NCBI RefSeq assembly: GCF_900108855.1 | Contig: NZ_FNXY01000001.1 | Location: 1-64,000, forward strand | DNA length: 64,000 nt | From: Dyadobacter koreensis | GTDB taxonomy: Bacteria > Bacteroidota > Bacteroidia > Cytophagales > Spirosomataceae | Direction: 5' to 3' | Shown here: positions 46,777 through 55,140 of the stretch, in pieces | Position numbering within the stretch: position 1 is the first letter of the stretch | Layout: every line of letters starts with the position of its first letter | Position numbers and translations under genes: made by a program | Notes under the pieces: generated by a model | What the model was told of the DNA's origin: nothing | Database searches by the model: none | What the model saw: only the letters and a program-made list of their open reading frames with translations

Positions 46777-47588
46777 AAGGAAAAGGTTTAAATTCTAGCT
46801 AACGATAATTTTAAAATTAAAAAAATCTTGGTAACATTTTGACTGGACGCCTTATGATTAAGCACGTGCCGATCAAGTAGCAAAATTTCATTACCGTAAA
46901 TATGATTTTTATTAATTATCAAAATAACAAAATTTAATGAAAGACAACTTGTGTCTCAAAATCAAGTCAGAGCAATACTCTGGAAGGAGGCGGAAGAAAT
47001 ATTAAAAATGAGTTTACCAATGTCTTTTCTCCCTTAGTCCGAAATAGTTTCGGTGCCTTAAAAACAGGCCTAGGCAAGGACATGATAAATGCCATGAGCC
47101 CTGTGTTATGTTTTCAGAAATTGATATTGATACCTCTAACAAGATCGTATTTATGCACTAAGCTAACGTCCTGCTCATGCTCGCAGAAGCAGAAAATAAT
47201 GATGTTTATTTCATTGATCAATTAAACGAATTAAGAGCAAAGTTGCCATCTATGGGGGTAACCTCTATTGGTGCAATTGTCCAGAAACTTTTCCAGGAAA
47301 GAATCCCGGAAGTTGCATCCAATACCAACGGTGTGCAGATTTATTTAACGTTGGGGAAGGAACAAACTTTGAGTTTAAAGTAAAAAATAACCGTTCGCAC
47401 ATGATTCAGAAATCCTCGGCGTGAGCTTGATATTAACGCCGCATTCAGCCAAAACCCTTCGTTGATCGCCCAAAAACACCTTTTTTGAATAGAATTTTTG
47501 GAGAATGGCTGATGAGGGACAAATTTAACAGCCATTCTTTTAACTTGCCGATGTTAACCAACTGAATTTTTAATCATCAGTATATCAA
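46777..47588. other. Gene-poor spacer containing a decayed SusD-like fragment
   Basis: About 810 bases separate the glycosylase and cupin genes. The only recognisable content is the SusD-like remnant at about 47102-47383. A small hairpin (CCGAAA/TTTCGG at 47039-47053) and AT-rich sequence make up the rest. I saw no intact gene. Confidence 0.6.
47107..47383 (+). pseudogene. Fragment of a SusD/RagB-like outer-membrane lipoprotein gene
   Basis: In one frame the translation contains ANVLLMLAEAENN, then LNELRAKLPSMGVTS and VQKLFQERIPEVASN. This follows the order of conserved C-terminal SusD blocks: the LLMLAEA helix, a LN-x-hR-x-RA-like segment, and the ...ER-x-hEL... helix. An in-frame TAA (FMH*ANV) lies just before, and the piece ends with a stop 27 residues past the ER helix, so the gene is truncated at both ends. 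No SusC partner or signal peptide is present. It looks like debris of a former glycan-uptake locus. Confidence 0.5.
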
Positions 47589-47942
47589 ATGAACGCTTAT
47601 CGACTCTATAATACCAGCGAGGGCAACTCTGCCTTTCAAAAAGGTACCGTTAAAGATTTACTCCAACTGGAGGCCGCATATTTTTTCTTTCAGGAAGATT
47701 CTCCTGAGCGAAGAGAATTCGACTGGCATCCGGCTCCACGTGCTCAGTATGTAATTACATTACGCGGAACACTTGAATTTACTGTTACAGATGGAAGCAG
47801 TTTTGTAATTGCGCCAGGTGATGTCCTGATTGCAAAAGATGTAACCGGAACTGGTCATAAATGGAAAGTACTTGGTGAAGAAAGCTGGTCAAGGATTTAT
47901 ATTGTTCTTAAAGAAGACCAGGATGATGGGTTTTTAATCTGA
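47589..47942 (+). CDS. Cupin domain protein, 117 aa
   Basis: A small soluble protein with a single cupin fold: WHPAPRAQYVITLRGTLEFTV fits motif 1, and VIAPGDVLIAKDVTGTGHKWKV fits motif 2 with the GH pair. Only some usual metal ligands are visible. Function unknown. It is monocistronic, with no partner in the same direction nearby. The 433 bases after it (47943-48375) are AT-rich and show no gene. Confidence 0.8.
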   Translation: MNAYRLYNTSEGNSAFQKGTVKDLLQLEAAYFFFQEDSPERREFDWHPAPRAQYVITLRGTLEFTVTDGSSFVIAPGDVLIAKDVTGTGHKWKVLGEESWSRIYIVLKEDQDDGFLI

Positions 47943-48375
47943 CCGCATTGTAATAATTAAGATCCGATCATAAACCGGGAGTCTTATACGTATATAATTT
48001 GACGAACTACATTCCCCATTTGTAGGAAAAGTCACCATTTAATAAAAATTAGTATAATTATATTTGAATTTAAGCACAAACTAAGCAATTCCCTTACTAA
48101 CAATATGTTAATCGTTGAACGCCAATAATAAATAAACTAATTATAAAAATAATTATATTAATTTTATTTACCTTCACTCCTTTTGGCTCTACACTACCTC
48201 TTTTAGTTGTTGGCATAGAATTCGCAAAGGTCTGGCATACAGTTAACTATAACTGCAGACAAAATATTAAAAATCCATTACACTGTATTCGGGAGGCGTA
48301 CCTGCCAAGAGAAATCGTTTTGGACATAATCTATCTAACCAGCACTAATAAGACATTTAACAACTTAACCCAGCA

Positions 48376-48903
48376 ATGAACACTGATTCTTCCAAATCTG
48401 AATTTAACCTCGATTATGAATTAAGCGACCATCCAGACAATTTCCATCACTTTCTGAACGGCATTCAAAATGCGTACTGGGCTGAAAATATTCAGCTGAA
48501 AACTTTTCCCAGATGGGCATTACTGGCACATTCTCAGGAACTAAGAAAGTCGGTTTTAGACTATATTCTTATGACAGCCGGACATGTTCAGCATATTGAG
48601 AATATTTTTGAAATACTTGCTCAGAAAACGCGAGGGAAAATTGATACAGTCCTGAAAGATGTAATGCAAAAAAGTGAGCAGAATGCAGAGAATCGCGTAA
48701 TAATGTCGACAACTGCGGATTCTGTAATCATAAAAGGCTTATGCGAAATTGCCCTGTATCAGATCGAAATATATGAGAAGCTTAATGCGATGGCGAAAGC
48801 GTTCAACCACCAGAAAATTTCAGAACTGATTGAAAAAACATTAAAAGAAGAGCACGAATTTTTTCGATACTTCCAGAAGCTCAGAGAACGTATCACGAAG
48901 TAG
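48376..48903 (+). CDS. DUF892 (YciE/YciF-like) ferritin-like protein, 175 aa
   Basis: A soluble four-helix-bundle protein of the DUF892 family, linked to stress responses in other bacteria. The family pattern is visible: NAYWAENIQLKTFPRWALLA (helix A with Glu), a QHIENIFEIL helix, TADSVIIKGLCEIALYQIEIYEKL (the EHYEIA-like helix, here with Gln in place of His), and a terminal KTLKEEHEFF helix with the Glu-Glu-x-x. Metal binding is possible but key His residues differ from the canonical set. It is followed by a bidirectional hairpin. Confidence 0.82.
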   Translation: MNTDSSKSEFNLDYELSDHPDNFHHFLNGIQNAYWAENIQLKTFPRWALLAHSQELRKSVLDYILMTAGHVQHIENIFEILAQKTRGKIDTVLKDVMQKSEQNAENRVIMSTTADSVIIKGLCEIALYQIEIYEKLNAMAKAFNHQKISELIEKTLKEEHEFFRYFQKLRERITK

Positions 48904-48945
48904 TGCGCTAAAAACAGTTTTCACCCAAAACATCACTACCCACAC

Positions 48946-48979
48946 AAAAAGGCCCCTTGTTGAAGTAAACAAGGGGCTA
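48946..48979. terminator. Terminator between convergent genes
   Basis: GCCCCTTGTT (48952-48961) pairs with AACAAGGGGC (48968-48977). On the minus strand the stem is followed by CCTTTTTGTG, ending the quinone reductase/monooxygenase unit; on the plus strand it can end the DUF892 gene. Confidence 0.85.
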
Positions 48980-48994
48980 TGATTTTTCAATCAA

Positions 48995-49285
48995 TCAAGC
49001 AATTTTTTCCGTTTTGTAAATGGATATACTACCCTCAATCAATTCAGGGGCCAGCGCTACAAAAGCGATAATATAAGGACTTGCGTTATGTATGTCAAGG
49101 CCTGCCTGGCTTTCCCATTCCTCATGAAAAATGAAGACGTTAGGATCTTCCTGGGATTGGTGCAGATCATATTGCAGACAAGCTTCTTCTTTTGTAGAGT
49201 GAGCAACCAAATTTAAAAGCTGTTTTTTCAAAGCTTCCGAATTGCCCGGTTTACTCTTAACGAATGCTGTTAGAAAAATACTCAT
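48995..49285 (-). CDS. Antibiotic biosynthesis monooxygenase (ABM) domain protein
   Basis: A small YgiN-like protein, about 96 residues from the ATG at 49285 (MSIFLTAFVKSKPGN), which fits the family better than an extended start. The ferredoxin-like ABM fold is indicated by the first strand plus KKQLLNLVAHSTKEEACLQYDLHQ and NVFIFHEEWES. YgiN-type proteins act as quinol monooxygenases or cooperate with quinone reductases; the gene overlaps the end of the MdaB-like quinone reductase gene and both run in the same direction, the same pairing as E. coli mdaB-ygiN. Confidence 0.86.
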   Translation of the reverse strand: MSIFLTAFVKSKPGNSEALKKQLLNLVAHSTKEEACLQYDLHQSQEDPNVFIFHEEWESQAGLDIHNASPYIIAFVALAPELIEGSISIYKTEKIA

Positions 49286-49895
49286 TTTGTAAGGATTTAT
49301 TGTTAAAAACTTCATTCAGATGATACTGGTAACGTTTTATGTCGGCGACAATATCCGCATTCTTTTCCACATCATGAAAATGAATTCCTTCCAATGGCTT
49401 CATTCCTGCAAAAGCATTCATGCGGTGAAATCCGAAAAGCGGGCCTTCATCCACGCTTTTTTCGTTGAAAAACTCACCTGGTAATGTGAAAGCAGCCGCA
49501 GGAGCATTCCAAGAAGTCGTTACCATGTACCGCCTTCCATGTAATGTTCCACCGGTACCGTAATTGATGTCAGGATTGGCTGATGAACGCCCATCACTAT
49601 TATAGATTCCTGTTTGATGTCCCTCAGTAAATACCACGTCAATGTACTTTTTCAATCCATTAGGAACCTGAAACCACCAGATCGGTGTATGATAAATAAT
49701 GACATCTGCCCAAACGAAATTTTCAACTTCCCGCTTTGGATCATAGGCATGATTAATATCGGTTGATCTTACTTCAAAGCCTGGTTGTGCATTAAAAAAT
49801 TTAATCGTTTCGTCGAATATTGTTTTATTAAACCGTCCGCCGGAATGTCCAAAGACCTGGCCACCGTTAATGACAAATATTTTTTGCGTTTCCAT
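49257..49895 (-). CDS. NAD(P)H-dependent quinone reductase, MdaB/flavodoxin-fold family
   Basis: A 212-residue FAD-dependent quinone reductase-like protein resembling MdaB (modulator of drug activity B). Landmarks are the N-terminal FVINGGQVFGHSGGRFNKT, WADVIIYHTPIWWFQVPNGLKKYIDVVF (flavin and dimer contacts) and MVTTSWNAPAAAFTLPGEFF. Two-electron reduction of quinones protects cells from redox cycling. A good -7 promoter element sits 30 bases upstream, and the YgiN-like gene overlaps the 3' end, giving a two-gene quinone unit. Confidence 0.92.
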   Translation of the reverse strand: METQKIFVINGGQVFGHSGGRFNKTIFDETIKFFNAQPGFEVRSTDINHAYDPKREVENFVWADVIIYHTPIWWFQVPNGLKKYIDVVFTEGHQTGIYNSDGRSSANPDINYGTGGTLHGRRYMVTTSWNAPAAAFTLPGEFFNEKSVDEGPLFGFHRMNAFAGMKPLEGIHFHDVEKNADIVADIKRYQYHLNEVFNNKSLQNEYFSNSIR

Positions 49896-49924
49896 TTATA
49901 TAACTCTTTTAATTTTCCTTAATA

Positions 49925-49932
49925 CAAAGGTA
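49925..49932 (-). promoter_or_regulatory. Putative promoter of the MdaB/YgiN unit (-7 TACCTTTG)
   Basis: TACCTTTG on the minus strand matches TAnnTTTG and lies 30 bases upstream of the MdaB-like start codon. The -33 position has no exact TTTG. Confidence 0.45.
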
Positions 49933-50041
49933 AACGGCAGCCGACTATCATTAAAATAAGATGAATCATAGCATACTATAATTATTATGATAGATAAGGG
50001 ATGTATTTGATGTCTTTCTAGTAACATCTGTCAAATTGGAT

Positions 50042-50049
50042 TACTTTTG
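50042..50049 (+). promoter_or_regulatory. Putative promoter of the CDF transporter (-7 TACTTTTG)
   Basis: TACTTTTG on the plus strand fits the Bacteroidota -7 consensus and is 62 bases upstream of the transporter start, with only a weak -33 candidate. It is divergent from the quinone unit promoter by about 110 bases. Confidence 0.4.
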
Positions 50050-50111
50050 CAGCCGGGTAATAAAATAGCATTTTGTTGGCCTGTATTGTTTAAAGATGTT
50101 TTGTACTGAAT

Positions 50112-50990
50112 ATGGCCGAAGTGACAAATGAACAAAAGGCTATCAAAGCGACGTATTTCAGTATCATCGGAAATACTAGTTTAGCTATAATTAAAGGACT
50201 TGCGGGCTATTTTGGTAATTCTTATGCCCTCATTGCGGATGCGATCGAATCAACTTCCGATATATTTTCATCTTTTTTGGTGCTGTTTGGAATTAAATAT
50301 TCAAACAGACCTGCTGATGCAAATCATCCCTACGGACACGGGCGTGCAGAGCCTCTGATAACATTTTTGGTGGTGGGTTTTCTGATTACTTCTGCGACAG
50401 TAATTGCCTATGAAAGTGTCGAAAATATCCGGACTCCTCATGGTTTGCCAAAACCTTACACGCTGATTATTCTGGCCGGTATTATCATATGGAAGGAAAT
50501 ATCCTACCGTCTTGTAATTCAGAGGAGTAAGGAAACGAATAGCTCTTCCTTGAAAGCGGATGCGTGGCATCACCGCAGTGACGCAATTACTTCTGTGGCC
50601 GCTTTCATTGGAATCACAATCGCTTTGGTTATGGGCGACGGTTACGAATCTGCTGATGACTGGGCAGCTCTTTTCGCTTCCGGATTTATTCTTTATAATA
50701 GTTACCTGATTTTCAGGCCGGCTTTAAGCGAAATTATGGATGAAAATTTGTACGATGACATGATCGAACAAATTCGGAAGGTTTCGGCCACTGTGGACGG
50801 AATTTTAGGTACAGAAAAATGCTTCATTCGAAAATCCGGCATGCGCTACCATGTTGACCTCCACGCGCTGGTAAGCGCCAGTATCTCGGTAAAAGAAGGG
50901 CATTATTTATCTCACAAATTACAGGATACACTAAGGGAGAAAATCCCGGAACTGGGAAACGTCTTGATTCATATAGAACCGGTTGAATAG
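50112..50990 (+). CDS. Cation diffusion facilitator (CDF) family transporter
   Basis: A 292-residue inner-membrane metal/proton antiporter, probably exporting Zn, Fe, Mn, Co or related ions. The N-terminal part contains six membrane helices, with the metal-site motif ALIADAIESTSDIFSS in helix 2 and the loop HPYGHGRAEPL, then SLKADAWHHRSDAITS in helix 5. The last 80 residues form the cytoplasmic ferredoxin-like dimerisation domain (KCFIRKSGMRYHVDLHALV). Metal choice is not fixed by these motifs. Confidence 0.94.
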   Translation: MAEVTNEQKAIKATYFSIIGNTSLAIIKGLAGYFGNSYALIADAIESTSDIFSSFLVLFGIKYSNRPADANHPYGHGRAEPLITFLVVGFLITSATVIAYESVENIRTPHGLPKPYTLIILAGIIIWKEISYRLVIQRSKETNSSSLKADAWHHRSDAITSVAAFIGITIALVMGDGYESADDWAALFASGFILYNSYLIFRPALSEIMDENLYDDMIEQIRKVSATVDGILGTEKCFIRKSGMRYHVDLHALVSASISVKEGHYLSHKLQDTLREKIPELGNVLIHIEPVE

Positions 50991-51010
50991 ATTAATTTCC
51001 TTCACAAGGG

Positions 51011-51056
51011 CATAAAAAAGTCCGATCGCCAAAATCAGCGATTGGACTTTTTTATG
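51011..51056 (+). terminator. Terminator after the CDF transporter gene
   Basis: CATAAAAAAGTCC (51011-51023) pairs perfectly with GGACTTTTTTATG (51044-51056), with further pairing inside (ATCGC/GCGAT) and a T-run. Confidence 0.9.
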
Positions 51057-51204
51057 TAACGCAACTGTTGAGATCTGCTCAGAAAATTCCCGTTCATAGG
51101 TTAGTCTCCATTCTAAGGCACAGTTATTGTATTCGAATGTTACAATCAGAAACTATCTGAGACATCAACAATCATTTTAACTACAACCTGGACTAAAATC
51201 TATA

Positions 51205-52695
51205 ATGGAAAATTTTACAATGCTTCAGTTCTTCGAATGGTATTATCCGGCAGACGGGACGTTATGGGGACATTTTAGAAATGAAGCAAGCCGACTGAAA
51301 TCAATTGGAATTGACTCTGTCTGGCTTCCTCCTGCACACAAGGGAATGGCCGGAGATCAGGCTTCGGGATATGATTCCTATGACCTTTATGACCTTGGAG
51401 AGTTTGACCAGAAAGGTTCTGTAAGAACGAAATATGGCACAAAGCAAGAACTTATAGACGCGATCAAATCGGGAAAAGAAGCCGGTCTACAAGTTTATAC
51501 GGACATTGTTTTAAACCACATGGGCGGTGCCGATGAAAAAGAATTGGTGACCGTAAAGAAAGTTGAACCTGAAAATCGCAACGAGTTTATCAGTGAGCCC
51601 ATTCAGATTGAAGCTTATACAAAGTTTACTTTTCCCGGACGGGCTGGAAAATATTCGGATTTCGTTTGGGACTATCAATGTTTTTCCGGCGTAGACTATA
51701 ATGCCTCAACACAGGAAACTGCAATTTACAGTATTCAGAACCAGTACGGCGAAGGGTGGCAGGATGTGCTCGATTTAGAAAACGGAAATTATGATTATTT
51801 AATGTTATCTGACATTGAATTTAGAAATCCGCATGTGAGAGAAGAGCTTAAACGCTGGGGTGAATGGTTTTATGAAACGCTGGGCTTCGACGGATTTCGA
51901 CTGGACGCAATCAAACATATGCCTGCTGATTTTTATAATGAATGGCTTGATCATCTTCGAGGCAAATATCAGAAAGAATTCTACACAGTAGGCGAATATT
52001 GGGCGCCCTATGATCTTCAATCAATGCTTGCATATATCGAAGCAACCGACAAAAGAGTATCGTTGTTCGACGCGCCGCTTCAAGCTAACTTCTTCAAAGC
52101 CTCAAAAGAACACAGTGACTTTAATCTCTGTACAATTTTTGATGAAACGCTCGTTCAGGTTAATCCTGAATTGGCTGTGACACTTGTGGAAAATCATGAT
52201 ACACAGCCACTTCAATCTTTGGAACAAACTGTGGATGAGTGGTTCAGGCCACTGGCATATGCTTTAATTCTTTTCCGTGAGGCGGGATATCCCTGTATTT
52301 TCTATACCGATTTGTACGGTTCCAAATATAAGGATACCGGAAATGATGGACAAGAACACGAAATTACACTGGCAAAAATGGAGGGCCTGGAAAACATGTT
52401 ATACTGCAGAAAACATATTTCTTATGGCCTACAAACAGATTATTTCGATCATCCAAATTGCATCGGCTGGACAAGACAAGGCGACGATGAGCACGAAAAT
52501 TCGGGTTGTGCCGTCATTATTTCCAATGGAGACGAAGGGTTAAAGCGTATGGAAATGGGCTTGCAGCACGCCGGTAAAGTTTTTGTTGACTTTTTAAATA
52601 ACGTTCAGGAAGAGATTACAATCGGAGAAGATGGTTGGGCCGACTTTAAAGTAAACGGAGGGTCTGTTTCATTGTGGGCTGCCAAGACGTATTAA
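51205..52695 (+). CDS. Cytoplasmic alpha-amylase (GH13 subfamily 5-like)
   Basis: A 496-residue alpha-amylase without a signal peptide, so it acts on internal alpha-1,4-glucans or imported maltodextrins. The (beta/alpha)8 barrel shows the GH13 conserved regions: DIVLNHMGG (I), GFRLDAIKHMP with the nucleophile Asp (II), YTVGEYW with the acid/base Glu (III) and VENHDTQP with the third Asp (IV). The length and absence of a secretion signal match cytoplasmic E. coli AmyA and the maltohexaose-forming liquefying amylases. It is monocistronic. Confidence 0.93.
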   Translation: MENFTMLQFFEWYYPADGTLWGHFRNEASRLKSIGIDSVWLPPAHKGMAGDQASGYDSYDLYDLGEFDQKGSVRTKYGTKQELIDAIKSGKEAGLQVYTDIVLNHMGGADEKELVTVKKVEPENRNEFISEPIQIEAYTKFTFPGRAGKYSDFVWDYQCFSGVDYNASTQETAIYSIQNQYGEGWQDVLDLENGNYDYLMLSDIEFRNPHVREELKRWGEWFYETLGFDGFRLDAIKHMPADFYNEWLDHLRGKYQKEFYTVGEYWAPYDLQSMLAYIEATDKRVSLFDAPLQANFFKASKEHSDFNLCTIFDETLVQVNPELAVTLVENHDTQPLQSLEQTVDEWFRPLAYALILFREAGYPCIFYTDLYGSKYKDTGNDGQEHEITLAKMEGLENMLYCRKHISYGLQTDYFDHPNCIGWTRQGDDEHENSGCAVIISNGDEGLKRMEMGLQHAGKVFVDFLNNVQEEITIGEDGWADFKVNGGSVSLWAAKTY

Positions 52696-52750
52696 TTACA
52701 AGACGTATCAATCAAAGGAGCTAATAGACTTCATAACCACTTATTTTTAC

Positions 52751-52789
52751 AAAATCCCGGCGAGCTAATAATGAAGCTGCCGGGATTTT
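52751..52789 (+). terminator. Terminator after the alpha-amylase gene
   Basis: AAAATCCCGGC (52751-52761) pairs perfectly with GCCGGGATTTT (52779-52789), with additional AGCT/AGCT pairing in the loop. Confidence 0.88.
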
Positions 52790-52862
52790 GCATATACTTA
52801 CACTTGGTTTTTATAACTTGCTGCCGCCAGTATCTGTCTGGCGCACAGACTAAACCCGGTAT

Positions 52863-54407
52863 ATGAAAATAAGATTTACAGTCGCCGTAATTTTACTGCT
52901 CAGCGTTTTCCATACCTGCCAAAGCTTCGGGCAAAAATCGGGAAAGTCCAAAACCACAGACGCTAAAAACAAAACATTAATTGTATTTTTTGACGGACTT
53001 CGCCCAGATTATATCACCGATTCACTTATGCCGAATTTGTATCGGTTTAAAAAGACAGCATCTCAGGTAAAACATCATCACAGCGTTTTTCCAACAGTGA
53101 CGCGGGTTAACGCTGCTTCGTACTCGACCGGTTCTTATCCGGCAAGGCACGGAATACTCGGCAATACGGTGTATCTCCCACAGGTTTATCCCGGCAAAAC
53201 GATAGGAACGACTCACGCAGAACTCAACAAGATAGCTTCATCTATATCCGGTCCATTACTTACATCCATTTCACTGGGCGAGATCCTCCAACGGGCGGGA
53301 GAAAAAATGATGGTTTTTAGTTCAGGAACAACAGGGCAGGCATTTCTGCAAAATCCAAAAATAAGCGGCGGTGCAATCATTAATCCCGATCTTATACTTC
53401 CGGAAAGCTTTAAAAACCAGGTGATCGCTGAGCTTGGACCCGTTACAGAACAACCCTATGGAGATCAAAACCGTCATAAATGGATAACAGATGCGCTGCT
53501 TCGATATGGTCTGGTGCCGAAGGGACCTCTTGTTAGCACCGTTTGGTTTTCAGATCCTGACGGCGCCGCCCATAGTCACGGGATTGGCTCCAAAGAAGCG
53601 GTAGAGGCACTCAGGTTTGTCGATGCGCAGTTCGGCAGAATTTTGACACATCTGAAAACCAAAGGTTTATTATCGAAATACAACATCATTATTTCCACCG
53701 ATCACGGTTTTGTCACTCATGCCGGGAAACTAAATCTTACTAACTTCCTGATAGATGAAGGTCTAAAAATCAGTAACGAATCTGATGATGTGGTTGTCGC
53801 CGAAGGCGCAGTATATGTGAAAGACCACAATGAGGAATCGATTAAAAAAATTGTGGCCGCACTTCATAAACAGGACTGGGTCGGAGCAGTTTTTACCCGG
53901 TCGAAAAATAAAAATGATCTGACCGGGGTAATCGACGGGACTTTGTCGTTCGAAACGATTCACTATGATCATCCACGGGCAGGCGACATTCTGGTGAGTG
54001 TTAACTGGAACAACGAAAAAAATGACAAGGGATATGCCGGAACTGACTATGCAACAGGTGTTGCAGGCCATGGCGGCTCTAGTCCTTATGAAATTAACAT
54101 TGCCCTGATGGCCAGGGGGCCGGATTTTAAAGAAAATTACATCACTACCTCGCCTACTTCAAATGTGGATATCGCGCCGACTATCCTTTCCATTTACAAC
54201 CTGCCCGTACCTCCGGAAATGGATGGAAGATCCGTTATTGAGCTATTGAAAAAAACAAAAAATTCCGGCCAACTTCAAAAGAAAGAGATTATTGAAACGG
54301 AGGTGAACTATGACTGGGGAACATACAAATTGTCAATAGAAAGATCGGTTTTGGGCAATCATCGGTATATCAATCACACCATAGTTGAGAGACGTAGAAC
54401 AAACTAG
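52863..54407 (+). CDS. Exported nucleotide pyrophosphatase/phosphodiesterase family enzyme
   Basis: A 514-residue member of the alkaline phosphatase superfamily (type I phosphodiesterase/NPP). A signal peptide of about 24 residues precedes the mature enzyme. Metal ligands and nucleophile are recognisable: VFFDGLRPDY (first Asp), HSVFPTVTRVNAASYSTGSYPA (Thr nucleophile), DPDGAAHSHG and STDHGFVTHAG (second metal site), and a late HGGSSPYE His. NPP enzymes hydrolyse nucleotide or phospholipid diesters in the periplasm; the substrate is undetermined. Confidence 0.9.
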   Translation: MKIRFTVAVILLLSVFHTCQSFGQKSGKSKTTDAKNKTLIVFFDGLRPDYITDSLMPNLYRFKKTASQVKHHHSVFPTVTRVNAASYSTGSYPARHGILGNTVYLPQVYPGKTIGTTHAELNKIASSISGPLLTSISLGEILQRAGEKMMVFSSGTTGQAFLQNPKISGGAIINPDLILPESFKNQVIAELGPVTEQPYGDQNRHKWITDALLRYGLVPKGPLVSTVWFSDPDGAAHSHGIGSKEAVEALRFVDAQFGRILTHLKTKGLLSKYNIIISTDHGFVTHAGKLNLTNFLIDEGLKISNESDDVVVAEGAVYVKDHNEESIKKIVAALHKQDWVGAVFTRSKNKNDLTGVIDGTLSFETIHYDHPRAGDILVSVNWNNEKNDKGYAGTDYATGVAGHGGSSPYEINIALMARGPDFKENYITTSPTSNVDIAPTILSIYNLPVPPEMDGRSVIELLKKTKNSGQLQKKEIIETEVNYDWGTYKLSIERSVLGNHRYINHTIVERRRTN

Positions 54408-54449
54408 ATCGTGTCAGAGAGCAGCCAAATATAATTTTTTAAATGCAAA

Positions 54450-54484
54450 AAAAGATCCCTGACGGCCAAAGTCAAGGATCTTTT
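54450..54484. terminator. Terminator between convergent genes
   Basis: AAAAGATCC (54450-54458) pairs with GGATCTTTT (54476-54484), with an inner TGAC/GTCA stem. It serves the NPP gene on the plus strand and the PNPOx-like gene on the minus strand. Confidence 0.85.
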
Positions 54485-54512
54485 AAATGTAAAACGAATT
54501 GACAAAAATTAT

Positions 54513-55052
54513 TCAGGGGTTAACAAGTTTTCCTTCGATCGAGTCGTCTAACGTTTTTCCAAGAATAGCTCCTACAACGGTTTTGGCCAGTGCGACCGCA
54601 TTTCCATGTTTGTTGTCCCAATAATATCCTTCTTTTGCTTCAACCTTTATGACGGTAATCCTGGGATCGTCTTCGCCTTCTGTAAACCAGGCTTTCAAAA
54701 TTGGCTCCCAAAGTTCCTTGATAACCGTTTTATCTTTTGATATGGATGCCGTTCCATAAATGCTCAAAAAGTCAGAATATTTTGAACCCTGGAATAGCAG
54801 CTGTACATTCGGATCTGCCTGGATATCTTCATTTTTGTGACTATCATCAGAGCTCAGAAACCAGAAATTTCCCTGATCATCCACCTTCTGGATTGACATG
54901 GGTCTGGTATGAAGAGCCTGTCCGGAGGTTATCTTTGAGCAGAAAAAGCATGTATTTGCAGCTTTTGCGAGCTCTCTGATTTTTTCACCTGCTTCATGAC
55001 CAAAAAGATCTTCATGATTCTTTTCAGGTTGTTGCTGATTTATGCTGTCCAT
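54513..55052 (-). CDS. Pyridoxamine 5'-phosphate oxidase-like (general stress protein 26) family protein
   Basis: A 179-residue FMN-binding split-barrel protein. The pattern ANTCFFCSKITSGQALHTRPMSIQKVDDQGNFWFLSSDDSH region is typical of GS26/GsiB-type PNPOx-like proteins, and a later AKEGYYWDNKHGNAVALAK segment fits the family's C-terminus. These proteins bind flavin and are linked to general stress; they are not the PdxH enzyme. It is monocistronic, closed by a shared hairpin. Confidence 0.88.
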   Translation of the reverse strand: MDSINQQQPEKNHEDLFGHEAGEKIRELAKAANTCFFCSKITSGQALHTRPMSIQKVDDQGNFWFLSSDDSHKNEDIQADPNVQLLFQGSKYSDFLSIYGTASISKDKTVIKELWEPILKAWFTEGEDDPRITVIKVEAKEGYYWDNKHGNAVALAKTVVGAILGKTLDDSIEGKLVNP

Positions 55053-55140
55053 AAAATCTTGTTTAAGGTTTCTATTTTACAGCCTATCAACAAAGATCAT
55101 TCCAGCGATAAGAAAGCGCGCAGCTTTCGGATTTCTATAT

